Part shown: piece after piece, positions 1 to 6,963 of the stretch
How the letters are laid out: each line of letters begins with the position of its first letter
Position numbering within the stretch: position 1 is the first letter of the stretch
DNA from: an uncultured Marinococcus sp.
GTDB lineage: Bacteria > Bacillota > Bacilli > Bacillales > Marinococcaceae
NCBI RefSeq assembly: GCF_947493875.1
Contig: NZ_CANLSU010000014.1
Location: 1-39,952, forward strand
Reading direction: 5' to 3'
Length of the DNA: 39,952 bases
Translations under genes and position numbers: made by a program
Notes under the pieces: model-generated
What the model was told of the DNA's origin: nothing
What the model saw: the letters and a program-made list of their open reading frames with translations, nothing else
The model's database searches: none

Positions 1-306
1 ACGGCGTGGTCGCCGCGCTACCCATCGATTCGCCGGGTGCTCGACGAGCACCCCACGTTACTCACCTTTTATGATTTCCCGTCTGCCATCTGGCGGAGCC
101 TGTATTCCACCAATCTCAGCGAATCATTCAACAAGCAGCTGAAAAAATACGTTAAACGCAAAGAACAATTTCCGAATGAAGCGTCGATCGAACGATTTTT
201 GGTCAGTCGTTTCGACGCGTATAATCAAAAGTTTTCCACCCGCTGCCACCTGGGGTTCGCCCAGGCCCAACATCAATTGGAAGACATGTTCCGACCGCAG
301 GGTTAA
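1..306 (+). CDS. IS256-family (mutator-type) transposase, C-terminal fragment
   Basis: The frame is open from base 1, so about 101 C-terminal residues are visible and the start is outside the window. The segment with key words SLYSTNLSESFNKQLK and later FDAYNQKFSTR is typical of the C-terminal part of DDE transposases of the IS256/mutator family, which move the element by a cut-and-paste or copy-out route. The normal length is about 390-410 residues, so roughly three quarters is missing only because the window begins here. A second copy's last seven codons lie at the far end of the window on the minus strand, ending DMFQRQG instead of DMFRPQG, so the two copies are related but not identical. 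Confidence 0.88.
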   Translation, partial: TAWSPRYPSIRRVLDEHPTLLTFYDFPSAIWRSLYSTNLSESFNKQLKKYVKRKEQFPNEASIERFLVSRFDAYNQKFSTRCHLGFAQAQHQLEDMFRPQG

Positions 307-356
307 CTTCCCGGCTGGAAAAGGACAGCCGTTTACACAAAATTATTGACGGTCCC
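1..356 (+). mobile_element. IS256-family insertion sequence, 3' end (partial)
   Basis: This is the right end of an insertion sequence whose body lies outside the window. It comprises the transposase C-terminus (stop at 304-306) and about 50 bp of terminal sequence ending in GACGGTCCC at 348-356. The boundary is set by comparison with 39877-39952, where the same terminal sequence occurs in inverse orientation with only a few differences; similarity stops at GGTCCC in both copies. No target duplication can be checked because the other end of each copy is not present. Confidence 0.88.
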
Positions 357-357
357 T

Positions 358-708
358 GTGATACTTATTGGCAATATCGTGTGTTTGATTTTATTTGTGT
401 TCTTATTTATTCACTTTTACCGGAAAGCTGAATGGGTTTCGTTTGGTATTACCTGCTTGGTAACGGTGCTTGCAGTGGTGAATATCATTCTCTATGGAAT
501 GGATATAGATGGTTCGATCACAACGACCATCGAGACACTGGAAACGATCGTTAATGTTTTATGGAGTATCGCTATGGTGGTCGTGGTTATAGGCACAGCT
601 TTTCTGTTCTTCGTGAAGCAACAGAAAGAACTCGCTACAAAACTTGGGATGACAGGGATTGGTTTGTTAATGATCGTGTTTCTTGCGAAAGAAATGATTC
701 CCGTTTAA
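358..708 (+). CDS. Small four-helix membrane protein, 5' end disturbed by the IS
   Basis: I do not recognise a family. The protein has about 116 residues with four hydrophobic segments (roughly residues 1-18, 29-46, 66-86 and 96-114) and a short basic loop with KQQKELATK before the last helix, so it is an integral membrane protein. The frame can be opened at TTG 346, inside the IS terminus, or at GTG 358, two bases after it; neither has a ribosome binding site. The IS has therefore probably landed at the 5' end and removed the native start, and any expression now depends on the element. It is followed 33 bp later by the nuclease gene on the same strand, which suggests a former operon. Confidence 0.5.
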   Translation: MILIGNIVCLILFVFLFIHFYRKAEWVSFGITCLVTVLAVVNIILYGMDIDGSITTTIETLETIVNVLWSIAMVVVVIGTAFLFFVKQQKELATKLGMTGIGLLMIVFLAKEMIPV

Positions 709-741
709 CAAGGGAAATATCATAAAAGGAAAGGAAGCGTT

Positions 742-1404
742 ATGATGGAAGGCTATTCGATTTCTATGCTTATAACAGCCGTGATCGTACTGATCGTTTT
801 GATGTTCCTGGGGCAAGGGATGGTTTATCTCTACCGATGGTGGCAGAACAAGCGGCAGTTCCAGCGCATCATCGACAGCGGCCTTCCGTCCATCGACCAG
901 ATGGACGGGGCGCAGTTCGAGTATTTTCTGGTCGAGCTGTTCCGGCAGTTGCAATACAGGGCCAAAGGCTCGAAGGCGTCTCACGACTACGGAGCGGATC
1001 TCATTTTAGATAAAGAGAACCGGATTGTCGTACAGGCCAAACGGTACGGCGTGAACAAGAAAGTGGGTATCAAAGCCGTACAGGAAGTGTATTTTGCTCA
1101 AACCTATTTCCAAGCCGAGGAAGCGTGGGTATTAACGAACAGCTTGTTCACCCAAAGTGCCAGAAAGGGCGCTGATAAAACCGGGGTGAAGCTGTTTGAT
1201 CGGGAGGACTTGCAGCGGTGGCTCTTGCAGGTCAATCCGGCCCTTGATGCCAAGACTGTGGTTGAAACCGTGAAGCCGAAGGAACGGAAATGTCCAGCCT
1301 GTGGCGGCCGTCTGGAAAAGCGTACATCGAAACACGGGGCGTTTATGGGATGCAATCATTATCCGAATTGCACACATACCGAACCAGTCAATGCCAAGAA
1401 CTAA
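742..1404 (+). CDS. Membrane-anchored Mrr-type restriction endonuclease with C-terminal topoisomerase zinc finger
   Basis: This 220-residue protein has three parts. An N-terminal hydrophobic helix (about residues 7-31) precedes a basic stretch and should anchor it in the membrane. Residues 54-165 form an Mrr_cat/restriction-endonuclease-like domain: D86 in the DYGAD motif, then Q98 and K100 in VVQAKRY, reproduce the D-(Q/E)xK nuclease signature. Residues 181-215 form a topoisomerase I type zinc ribbon with C184, C187, C204 and C210. Such proteins are predicted DNA endonucleases, but whether they act in defence or repair is not established from sequence. An AAAGGAAAGGAAG ribosome binding site precedes ATG 742 (ATG 745 is also possible). 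A serine recombinase follows after 18 bp, implying co-transcription. Confidence 0.85.
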   Translation: MMEGYSISMLITAVIVLIVLMFLGQGMVYLYRWWQNKRQFQRIIDSGLPSIDQMDGAQFEYFLVELFRQLQYRAKGSKASHDYGADLILDKENRIVVQAKRYGVNKKVGIKAVQEVYFAQTYFQAEEAWVLTNSLFTQSARKGADKTGVKLFDREDLQRWLLQVNPALDAKTVVETVKPKERKCPACGGRLEKRTSKHGAFMGCNHYPNCTHTEPVNAKN

Positions 1405-1422
1405 GCAAAGGAGAGTAACCGA

Positions 1423-2031
1423 ATGGCTGGCAAACATATCGGCTATGCAAGAGTAAGCACGAACGAACAAAATTTAGAGCGGCAGATGCAGTTACTCCGG
1501 GAAGCCGGATGCGAAAAAATCTTTACGGATAAAGATTCCGGCCGGCAAATGAAGCGGAAAGGCTGGGAGGAAGCCAAAGCCTTTTTACGGGAGGAAGATA
1601 CCCTATTCATCCATGATCTGAACCGGCTCGGCCGGAGCATGGAAGGCATCAAACAGGAATGGGAAGCCTTAACGAAAATGAAAGTGCATATCGTGGTGCT
1701 GAACATGCCAATTTTAGACACCCGGAAGTACGGAAAAATGGAAATCGTGGGCCAGATGGTGATGAACCTCTTAAGAGAAGTGTTTGCATGGATGGCCGAA
1801 GAACAATGGAAGCAACGAAAAGAAGCCCAAGATCAAGGCATAGCGATTGCAAAGGCACAGGGCAAATACAAAGGCCGTCAAACCGAATTTAGTCCCGAAG
1901 GTAAACACCGAGACAAATACTACATGATTTTAAATTTTCTGGAGCAGGGCTACGGCCAACAGGAGATTGCCAAACGGATGAACTGCGGCCTGTCTACGGT
2001 CAAACGAATCAAGAAAAGAAATGATCTCTAA
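1423..2031 (+). CDS. Serine recombinase (resolvase/invertase family)
   Basis: This is a small serine recombinase of 202 residues, the normal size for the Tn3 resolvase/DNA invertase group. The N-terminal catalytic domain starts with GYARVST, where S12 is the nucleophile. Arginines in the conserved DLNRLGRS block (about residue 66) and the E-helix ending GIAIAKAQGKYKGR are present. The C-terminal 45 residues form a helix-turn-helix for recognising the crossover site (EIAKRMNCGLSTVKRIKK). These enzymes cut both strands of short inverted sites and exchange them, resolving cointegrates or inverting DNA. A GGAGAG ribosome binding site precedes ATG 1423. No transposase of the Tn3 type is visible, so its substrate site is unknown. 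It is a different lineage from the resolvase at 14459. Confidence 0.9.
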   Translation: MAGKHIGYARVSTNEQNLERQMQLLREAGCEKIFTDKDSGRQMKRKGWEEAKAFLREEDTLFIHDLNRLGRSMEGIKQEWEALTKMKVHIVVLNMPILDTRKYGKMEIVGQMVMNLLREVFAWMAEEQWKQRKEAQDQGIAIAKAQGKYKGRQTEFSPEGKHRDKYYMILNFLEQGYGQQEIAKRMNCGLSTVKRIKKRNDL

Positions 2032-2198
2032 AATCTCAGGAATCTTTAAACTGAAAAATTTTTAAGCATAGAGTTTTCCTTACAAAACTAATTGGCTAGT
2101 GGTTTTCGTATAGTATATTCATTTTTATATAATTGTATAAATGTATTAAAAATGATAAGGTTTATATAATTAAAATTTGAGAAAGGATGGTCATAAAT

Positions 2199-2699
2199 AT
2201 GACGAGTAAGAACTCAAGCAACGGTGATTTAACGAATGAAGAATTTCACAACAGAACCCGAAAAAGAAACCCAACTGAAGAGACAGAGAACCCGTTTGAA
2301 GAAGCTGATAAGCAGAACGAAAATACTTCAACGGCAGCGCGTAATGTAAAAATTACGTCTGACAAAGAACCGATTGAGAAAGCTGAGACATTTAATAAAA
2401 ATCAAAACAAGTATGTGACTGTAAATTGTACTCGAAGAGATCGTGATAGACTTAAAGCCATTGCGGTAATGAATGACACTACCATGATTCACTTAACAGA
2501 AATGGGAGTCTCTCATTTAGTTCATAAAGAAGATTTGAGTATCAAAAATAATATTGAAGAAAACGATCGACATACTACTATACGTGTGTACCCAGACGAT
2601 AGAAGTTTATTGAAAAAACTATCCTTCAAACACACAACGACTATGGCTAATGTTATTTCTAACATGATCGACTACTTAGAAGAACGGTACGATCATTAA
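2199..2699 (+). CDS. Tandem ribbon-helix-helix-like DNA-binding protein, disordered N-terminus
   Basis: No named family is recognised. The first 70 or so residues are polar, rich in N, E, K and T, and probably disordered. They are followed by two segments of similar plan: a short strand then two helices (KYVTVNCTRRDRDRLK with a helix to about residue 118, and RHTTIRVYPDDRSLLKKL with a helix to the end). That strand-helix-helix pattern with alternating T and V/I residues resembles ribbon-helix-helix folds of plasmid copy-control, partition and antitoxin proteins. Two copies in one chain would make an intramolecular RHH pair. The start is set at ATG 2199, with GAAAGGATGG 8 bp upstream; the in-frame ATG 2187 overlaps that site. 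A small membrane protein follows 20 bp later. The region is much more AT-rich than the upstream recombinase. Confidence 0.6.
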   Translation: MTSKNSSNGDLTNEEFHNRTRKRNPTEETENPFEEADKQNENTSTAARNVKITSDKEPIEKAETFNKNQNKYVTVNCTRRDRDRLKAIAVMNDTTMIHLTEMGVSHLVHKEDLSIKNNIEENDRHTTIRVYPDDRSLLKKLSFKHTTTMANVISNMIDYLEERYDH

Positions 2700-2719
2700 A
2701 CAAGGGAGACTTATTATTT

Positions 2720-3004
2720 ATGGTGGGCATTGAAGTATTAGATAAAGGTAAACAAAAGATTGCCGAACAGCCATTAGGTATAAGGTTCTCCTTACTCTTT
2801 GGCTTCCTTTTGATAGTCTTTTTACTGTTTTTAATATTTCCACAAACGTTTATAGTGGTTACTATCATAGCCCCAATAGCACTCGCTTTAGGCATTGTTA
2901 TTGTATACACTATGGCTCGTATTTTAATTGGTCTTATAACGATTATTATTTGTATTACTGCTTTTGTATTGCTTTTCCTCGGACTTAGTAATCTTTTATT
3001 TTAA
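2720..3004 (+). CDS. Small hydrophobic membrane protein of unknown function
   Basis: This 94-residue protein has a short amphipathic N-terminus (VGIEVLDKGKQKIAEQP) followed by two or three hydrophobic segments, roughly residues 23-42, 45-65 and 68-92. It has no recognisable motif. AAGGGAG lies 11 bp before ATG 2720. It sits 20 bp after the tandem RHH gene and may be co-transcribed. The AT-rich composition and absence of a known family fit plasmid- or element-borne cargo. The role is unknown. Confidence 0.5.
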   Translation: MVGIEVLDKGKQKIAEQPLGIRFSLLFGFLLIVFLLFLIFPQTFIVVTIIAPIALALGIVIVYTMARILIGLITIIICITAFVLLFLGLSNLLF

Positions 3005-3846
3005 GAATTATTGTGACTTTTATATTTTTTAAGGCTTTGGTGTTTAATAGCCTTACTCATAACTACTTTTAAACTAGTGTACTAGCTAATTAGCATAAAT
3101 TAATATATTTCATTCATTATATGATTTAGTTGGTAAGTTAACATTGTCTTGTAAATAATCATTTAAACTATTACGTAAACTAAAACTTTTATGTAATAGT
3201 TTGATATATAAAGAAATGTATACGGATTTTGTCTTTTTTATCTTTTAGAGTGTTAAGAATTAATTTCTAGAAACAAGGAGAAGCTTAATCACAGGCATTT
3301 AACGTAAAATTCATCTGTGCGGGGAATATATTCTACTTTGTGCTTTCTATTGCTTCATTACCTGAGGAGGTTTTATTGTCCTTTTTTAGTTTTCATAATT
3401 TCGTTATAGATAGTAAAACATGTCATTTGAAGCGACTGACTTTTTCACAAGAGGGAAGATAACTCTTAAAGATTTTTATTTTTTGCTAAAATGATATTTG
3501 AACAGTAACTGTATTTTTTTCGCCGCGTTAGAATATAAATCGCTTAAAAAATAGGTGACAAAGAGTCTCACAGCAAAAAAGAAGGCGATAACCATGATTA
3601 AGAGGAAAAGAATGAGTCCTTATGGAATGAACGGCAAAAGGTCTCTCTCCTTGAGAATACGAGAGAACTAGTAGCAAAATGTTTTTTTACCCATTTTATA
3701 GTACCCAGTGGTTCTACAGGCTAGTAACTTCCTATGAACGAAAGATTGTTGTATAAGAAAGATAGCAAAGAAGTATATTTAAGCCAGAAACTATTATTAA
3801 TAAAGAAAACAAGATCTAGAGTAACGGGGAAAGGAGCGTAGGTTAT
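3005..3846. other. 840-bp AT-rich intergenic stretch
   Basis: I see no convincing gene. The stretch holds an inverted repeat at 3165-3202 (listed separately) and several short AT-rich runs. A 25-codon frame at 3595-3672 has many basic residues but no support. The last 20 bases carry the GGAAAGGAG ribosome binding site of the XRE gene. It could be the regulatory or origin region of a decayed plasmid-like element, but nothing proves this. Confidence 0.4.
3165..3202. repeat. 15-bp inverted repeat
   Basis: AAACTATTACGTAAA (3165-3179) and TTTATGTAATAGTTT (3188-3202) are inverted with one mismatch and an 8-base loop. There is no T-run directly after it, so it is not a typical terminator. It could be a protein-binding site or a replication-type hairpin. 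It lies 160 bp downstream of the RHH/membrane protein pair. Confidence 0.5.
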
Positions 3847-4143
3847 ATGGCTCGTGACAATGTAGAACAACGACGCCTGGACCTCTTTGGCGAACAAAAG
3901 GTGGCTCAGGCGAAGCATGTCGCGCGTTGGGTCGTTCAGATACGTGAGGCTCGAAAAGCGCGAGTCTGGACGCAGCAAGACCTGGCCCAGGTTATTGGGA
4001 AATCAGCTTCCACGATTGGACGGATAGAAACCGGCGCCGTCGTGCCAAGCACGGAGACGTTAATCGCTCTCGGTTTAGCTCTCCACCTCACGTTTATCAT
4101 TGGCAACCAACCAGCAGATACGGGTTCTCGACCCCGGCCATGA
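3847..4143 (+). CDS. XRE-family helix-turn-helix regulator
   Basis: This 98-residue protein has one XRE/Cro-type helix-turn-helix at about residues 36-88. The recognition part is TQQDLAQVIGKSASTIGRIETG, broken here only for naming: TQQDLAQVIG then KSASTIGRIE. The first 30 residues are charged and include ARWVVQIREARKARVW. It should be a cytoplasmic DNA-binding repressor. The start ATG 3847 has GGAAAGGAG upstream. The gene ends inside a strong terminator, so it is transcriptionally separate from the toxin-antitoxin pair that follows 150 bp later, but it could regulate it. A HigA-like antitoxin role is possible, though no HigB toxin is adjacent. Confidence 0.75.
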   Translation: MARDNVEQRRLDLFGEQKVAQAKHVARWVVQIREARKARVWTQQDLAQVIGKSASTIGRIETGAVVPSTETLIALGLALHLTFIIGNQPADTGSRPRP

Positions 4144-4170
4144 CCGTTTCCAAGTCATGGCCGGATTTTT
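4134..4170 (+). terminator. Rho-independent terminator of the XRE gene
   Basis: CCGGCCATGAC (4134-4144) and GTCATGGCCGG (4154-4164) form a perfect 11-bp GC-rich stem, followed by ATTTTTAT. The stop codon TGA (4141-4143) lies inside the left arm. Confidence 0.88.
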
Positions 4171-4180
4171 ATGTAAAATT

Positions 4181-4248
4181 ATATGCACAAATAAATGCTC
4201 ATATATTTGTGCATATATATGGGCAAGTGAGTTGCTGTACGATATAAT
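4181..4248 (+). promoter_or_regulatory. Operator palindrome and sigma-A promoter of the toxin-antitoxin operon
   Basis: ATATGCACAAATA (4181-4193) and TATTTGTGCATAT (4204-4216) are perfect 13-bp inverted arms with a 10-bp spacer. Immediately downstream are a plausible -35 TGGGCA (4220-4225) and a perfect -10 TATAAT (4243-4248), spaced 17 bp. The palindrome abuts the -35, which is the layout expected for autorepression by an antitoxin or antitoxin-toxin complex. The XRE protein is the alternative ligand. Confidence 0.65.
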
Positions 4249-4290
4249 AAAGAAAAGCCCTCCACGTAGGAGGAGAAAGGAGTGAGGGGC

Positions 4291-4623
4291 ATGGTCACGA
4301 AAGAATTTAACTCGCAACAGATTCATGCGGCCAACGAGTTACGGACCCTCTCTCAAACTAAACTGTTAGAAATGCTGGAAAAAGAACGCAAGTTAGCGTT
4401 TAATTTTAATAATGTGACGAAAGCCACGATGCTGGATATTGAGACGTATAACGAGCTGATCGATCGGTTGGAGGAGCTAGAAGCGAAAGTGGAAAGCCTG
4501 GAGCTAGAACAGCGGTATGGGCATCGTCAAGATCCGGACGAAGCGCCCGAGCAGTGGGCCTCGAAGCCCGAAGGCATGTCCTTAGCCGAGTGGTATGCTT
4601 CTCACCAGGAGAACTCTCGGTAA
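4291..4623 (+). CDS. Putative antitoxin (Phd/YefM-like context)
   Basis: This acidic protein of about 110 residues sits immediately upstream of a RelE-like toxin and behind a palindromic operator. Its middle part (KLAFNFNNVTKATMLDIETY) recalls the strand and helix of Phd/YefM-type antitoxins. It is followed by a coiled-coil-like helix (LIDRLEELEAKVESLELEQ) and an acidic, proline-containing tail that would wrap the toxin. I cannot confirm the family. Two starts are possible: GTG 4282 with AGGAGG 8 bp upstream, or ATG 4291 with AAGGAG 8 bp upstream; ATG is preferred. Only 7 bp separate it from the toxin start. Confidence 0.65.
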   Translation: MVTKEFNSQQIHAANELRTLSQTKLLEMLEKERKLAFNFNNVTKATMLDIETYNELIDRLEELEAKVESLELEQRYGHRQDPDEAPEQWASKPEGMSLAEWYASHQENSR

Positions 4624-4630
4624 GGGGCTG

Positions 4631-5020
4631 ATGGAAGAACAATACCACCGGGACTGGTTGGCGAAGGATCTCCCTCGCATTTATCGTCAGCTCTACCAAG
4701 CATCGGCCGTGTCCGATCCAGCAACGGCTTTTCATCAGCTACTCCAACAGTTAGAACAAGAAATCGAGCGATTAAAACGATCGCCGTATCAAGCGTCTAA
4801 GCCTCTCCAGCATGGTCGCCTGGCCGCCCAGGGCTATTATGCATGCAAATGGTTTTCCTCGCCTCATATTCGTGGGGCTAAAGGAGCGAAGCCCGATATG
4901 CGATTGATCTATAAGTACAACGAAGATCATACGTGCATCTATCTCAAAGCGGTTGGTTTTCGCCATGAGCCTCCGCCGATATATGATGAAGGCGAGCAGC
5001 GCAGTGATGCGTTTGAATAA
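4631..5020 (+). CDS. Putative RelE/ParE-superfamily toxin
   Basis: The 129-residue product is longer than a usual RelE toxin (85-100 residues) because of an N-terminal helical extension (residues 1-55, with a coiled-coil-like LLQQLEQEIERLKRSP). Its C-terminal half ends with the strand pattern MRLIYKYNEDHTCIYLKAVGFRH, quoted in part as MRLIYKYN and IYLKAVGFRH. This matches the last strands and basic residue of RelE-fold mRNA interferases. Start ATG 4631 follows AAGGGG; the frame could open earlier, but that would overlap the antitoxin. The toxin identity rests on the C-terminal pattern and the gene pair, not on a whole-length match. Confidence 0.65.
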   Translation: MEEQYHRDWLAKDLPRIYRQLYQASAVSDPATAFHQLLQQLEQEIERLKRSPYQASKPLQHGRLAAQGYYACKWFSSPHIRGAKGAKPDMRLIYKYNEDHTCIYLKAVGFRHEPPPIYDEGEQRSDAFE

Positions 5021-5222
5021 TGAGGAATTATGTTTAATCTTAAAATAATTAAATGCTTTTCATACTTGTGGCAATAAAATAATTTAAAATGTTCGATTTA
5101 TTTTAAGTTGTGTAGTATCATTCAAATCGTTTTTCTTCTAGTAGCATAACGTTTATATGTTGGATATAACATGGTAAGATAGCCGTATAAAAGTTCATTG
5201 TCATTTTAGCACCAACAAAGGG

Positions 5223-5260
5223 AGCGCCCAGATGTCGTCAGCATCTGAGCGCTTTTTTTG
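5223..5260 (+). terminator. Rho-independent terminator in the intergenic region
   Basis: AGCGCCCAGATG (5223-5234) pairs with CATCTGAGCGCT (5242-5253) with one mismatch, followed by seven T. It lies 200 bp after the toxin gene and may end that operon. The flanking ACAAAG and TTTGTT extend the stem weakly, so some activity in both directions is possible. Confidence 0.75.
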
Positions 5261-5294
5261 TTACCGATCCTTTTCTGTTCTTACATGAATGTTT

Positions 5295-5362
5295 TAATTA
5301 TGTTTACTGAAATGTTTACTGAAATGTTTACTGAAACGTTTACGTTTCAGTAAACATAATTA
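5295..5362. repeat. Three 12-bp direct repeats plus an inverted copy, forming nested hairpins
   Basis: ATGTTTACTGAA occurs three times head to tail (5300-5311, 5312-5323, 5324-5335), then in inverted form as TTCAGTAAACAT (5346-5357). The outer arms TAATTATGTTTACTGAA (5295-5311) and TTCAGTAAACATAATTA (5346-5362) are a perfect 17-bp inverted repeat. The last direct copy also forms a perfect 13-bp hairpin with a TTTA loop (5326-5338 and 5343-5355). The right arm can therefore pair with any of the three copies. It resembles iterons or a multi-copy operator; it is not CRISPR because there are no spacers. Confidence 0.85.
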
Positions 5363-5447
5363 ATTATAAAGTTAACGAATATAAGTTAATAGACCCCTAT
5401 ATGGGCTGATGGCATGTATGAGCGTTTAAATAGCGATATCTTGTTAG

Positions 5448-5582
5448 GACCGTTGGCAGTTCTTAATCATCATAGGCTTTTTAATACAGACCGGGAACAA
5501 AACGATCCAAAGCGTGATTATGATCATCGCTGGCATCGTAGTTATACTGTTCGGCACGCTGTTTGAATTTATTGTGGGGTGA
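5448..5582 (+). pseudogene. C-terminal remnant of a membrane protein
   Basis: After an in-frame stop at 5445-5447, an open stretch of 44 codons to TGA 5580-5582 encodes two hydrophobic segments around a short polar turn (FLIIIGFLIQTGNKTIQS, then VIMIIAGIVVILFGTLFEF). There is no start codon or ribosome binding site, and codon use looks genuine. It is most likely the 3' end of a destroyed membrane-protein gene. Confidence 0.4.
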
Positions 5583-5659
5583 ACAGCTATTGTTAAGCTA
5601 TTCGCTCAAAGGGAAGAGGGGCACATATTGGCTTGTTGTTGTTCTTTAAAAATTATAGT

Positions 5660-5686
5660 TAACATAAGATGTATTATCGGAAGTTA
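5660..5686. repeat. Dispersed 27-bp motif, copy 1
   Basis: A 27-bp sequence beginning TAACATAA and ending ATTATCGGAAGTTA matches 18731-18757 at 23 of 27 positions. Both copies sit in decayed intergenic DNA on the same strand. A looser relative may be present at 5814-5836. It could be the end of a small mobile element or a recombination site. Confidence 0.5.
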
Positions 5687-5880
5687 TCGGTTTTTATCTC
5701 AATATAATAAGTAGTCTTCGTATTTTGAGATAATAAAATTTAAAAAGCGCTAAGTTAATTTAGATATTCAAACTTTATACTCTAATTTTTGAATTAAAAA
5801 CATGGCTTAACTTCTATATGTTAGAACAATTGTGAGTAGGCCAAAACAAACTTGGATGAAATCAATAAGTACCTCCTACA

Positions 5881-6415
5881 TTGTTCGGTCAGATGAGCTT
5901 GACAGGAATACCTTGGTTCTTATTTCTTTTATGCTCACGTTGCAGGCATCCACATCGGTAAAATAGCGATCCTTTTGGCCTCGCAGCCACTCTTATTTAG
6001 CTCCGTGATACGGGTGCCAGTTACTTAAATTGCTAGCGAACGCAAAAATTATGGCGCTTGTACCCACTACAATGAGGACAACTGTGTCTCTTCATCGCTA
6101 ATTGTCGATTTAGAAATGTGTAAGGAACTTTTTCTGAATGTTCAAGTGACCGCAGGTGTGAGACGCAAAATTCTTCTCTCCGCTCTTATGGCGCCCCTAC
6201 CCTGTTTGGTCTGCTGTTGAACTGCTTCTAGAAGCCATCAATCAGTGGTACCACGTCGTACGGTCCTCGTCTAGTCTTCCTATCAGCATTTACATAGTTG
6301 TTCATCACTGCACCCTTTGTTAATAAAGCCATTTACGTCCATGTTTTCGTAATAGCTGAGGTCATCTTGGGAGAGTGCCATTAGCTTTTCCCAGGTGGTA
6401 GTTGGCAGAGTCTAA
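5881..6415 (-). pseudogene. Decayed coding DNA, several interrupted reading frames
   Basis: The minus strand contains short protein-like stretches broken by stops and frame changes. At 6228-6415 there is WEKLMALSQDDLSYYENMD, shifting frame near 6320 into a stretch containing NADRKTRRGPYDVVPLIDGF and then a stop. At 5993-6090 there is a hydrophobic segment (DTVVLIVVGTSAIIFAFASN). At 5881-5985 there is a frame containing RYFTDVDACNVSIKEIRTK. I cannot name the parent gene or genes. The 5583-5880 interval has nothing recognisable apart from the 27-bp motif at 5660. Confidence 0.35.
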
Positions 6416-6456
6416 GGTGTTTTTTTATATAGGACTACTGTTTTTCGTTTACATAT

Positions 6457-6900
6457 TTAATACGAGAAAGTATCTTTATATTGCTTTAATTCAACATTTA
6501 CTTCTACGTCTATAACGCCTTCAGTGGCAGCTAAATCGGTATTGATAAAAGAAACTAAATCCTCCTTGGTTGGAAAATAAACTTGAATGATAAGGTCATG
6601 GGTGCCAGAAAAAGAGCCGACAAAGCGAACAGCCTCAAATGCTTGTAATTGAAAGGCAACGTGCCGTTGTTGATCAGTTTGAGTGTGTATACCAATAATA
6701 GCTTGGACGTCCAAACCAATTTTTTTAGGATCAGTATAAATAATAAAATTAAAAACTTTAGCCTCAAGCAATTTGCGCATTCGGGTCCGTACGGTTCCTT
6801 CACTCACATATATTAATTTCGCAATAGTGGAACAAGATGCCTTAGCGTTTTGCTGCAGAACACGTAGAATATCCCAGTCGGTTTGATCGAGTGATGGCAT
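6457..6900 (-). CDS. Lrp/AsnC-family transcriptional regulator
   Basis: This 147-residue protein has the standard Lrp/AsnC layout. An N-terminal helix-turn-helix (about residues 5-50) carries DWDILRVLQQNAKASCSTIAK and EGTVRTRMRKL, each part typical of the family. A C-terminal RAM domain (about 65-140) carries the ligand-binding and multimerisation strands, with VRFVGSFSGTHDLIIQVYF. Such proteins form octamers that sense amino acids and control amino-acid metabolism. It lies 63 bp downstream of the nucleoside hydrolase on the same strand and may be read from that operon. Alanine dehydrogenase at 20 kb is a typical Lrp-type target, but no link is visible. A cysteine-containing recognition region (ASCST) is slightly unusual. 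Confidence 0.9.
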   Translation of the reverse strand: MPSLDQTDWDILRVLQQNAKASCSTIAKLIYVSEGTVRTRMRKLLEAKVFNFIIYTDPKKIGLDVQAIIGIHTQTDQQRHVAFQLQAFEAVRFVGSFSGTHDLIIQVYFPTKEDLVSFINTDLAATEGVIDVEVNVELKQYKDTFSY

Positions 6901-6963
6901 GGCTGAGACCTCCCCTCTGATGATACGCTGTTTTAAAGCTTAGAAACTATGTGAAACTTCTAA

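Noticed and set aside
742-1470. Minus-strand open frames opposite the nuclease gene
   Set aside because: They are shadows of a gene with good domain evidence and have no motifs of their own.
3595-3672. 25-codon basic reading frame
   Set aside because: It is short, has no ribosome binding site and no recognisable motif; chance is likely.
5300-5335. Possible CRISPR-like array of 12-bp repeats
   Set aside because: The units are contiguous with no spacers, only three copies, and no cas genes are present. An iteron or operator explanation fits better.
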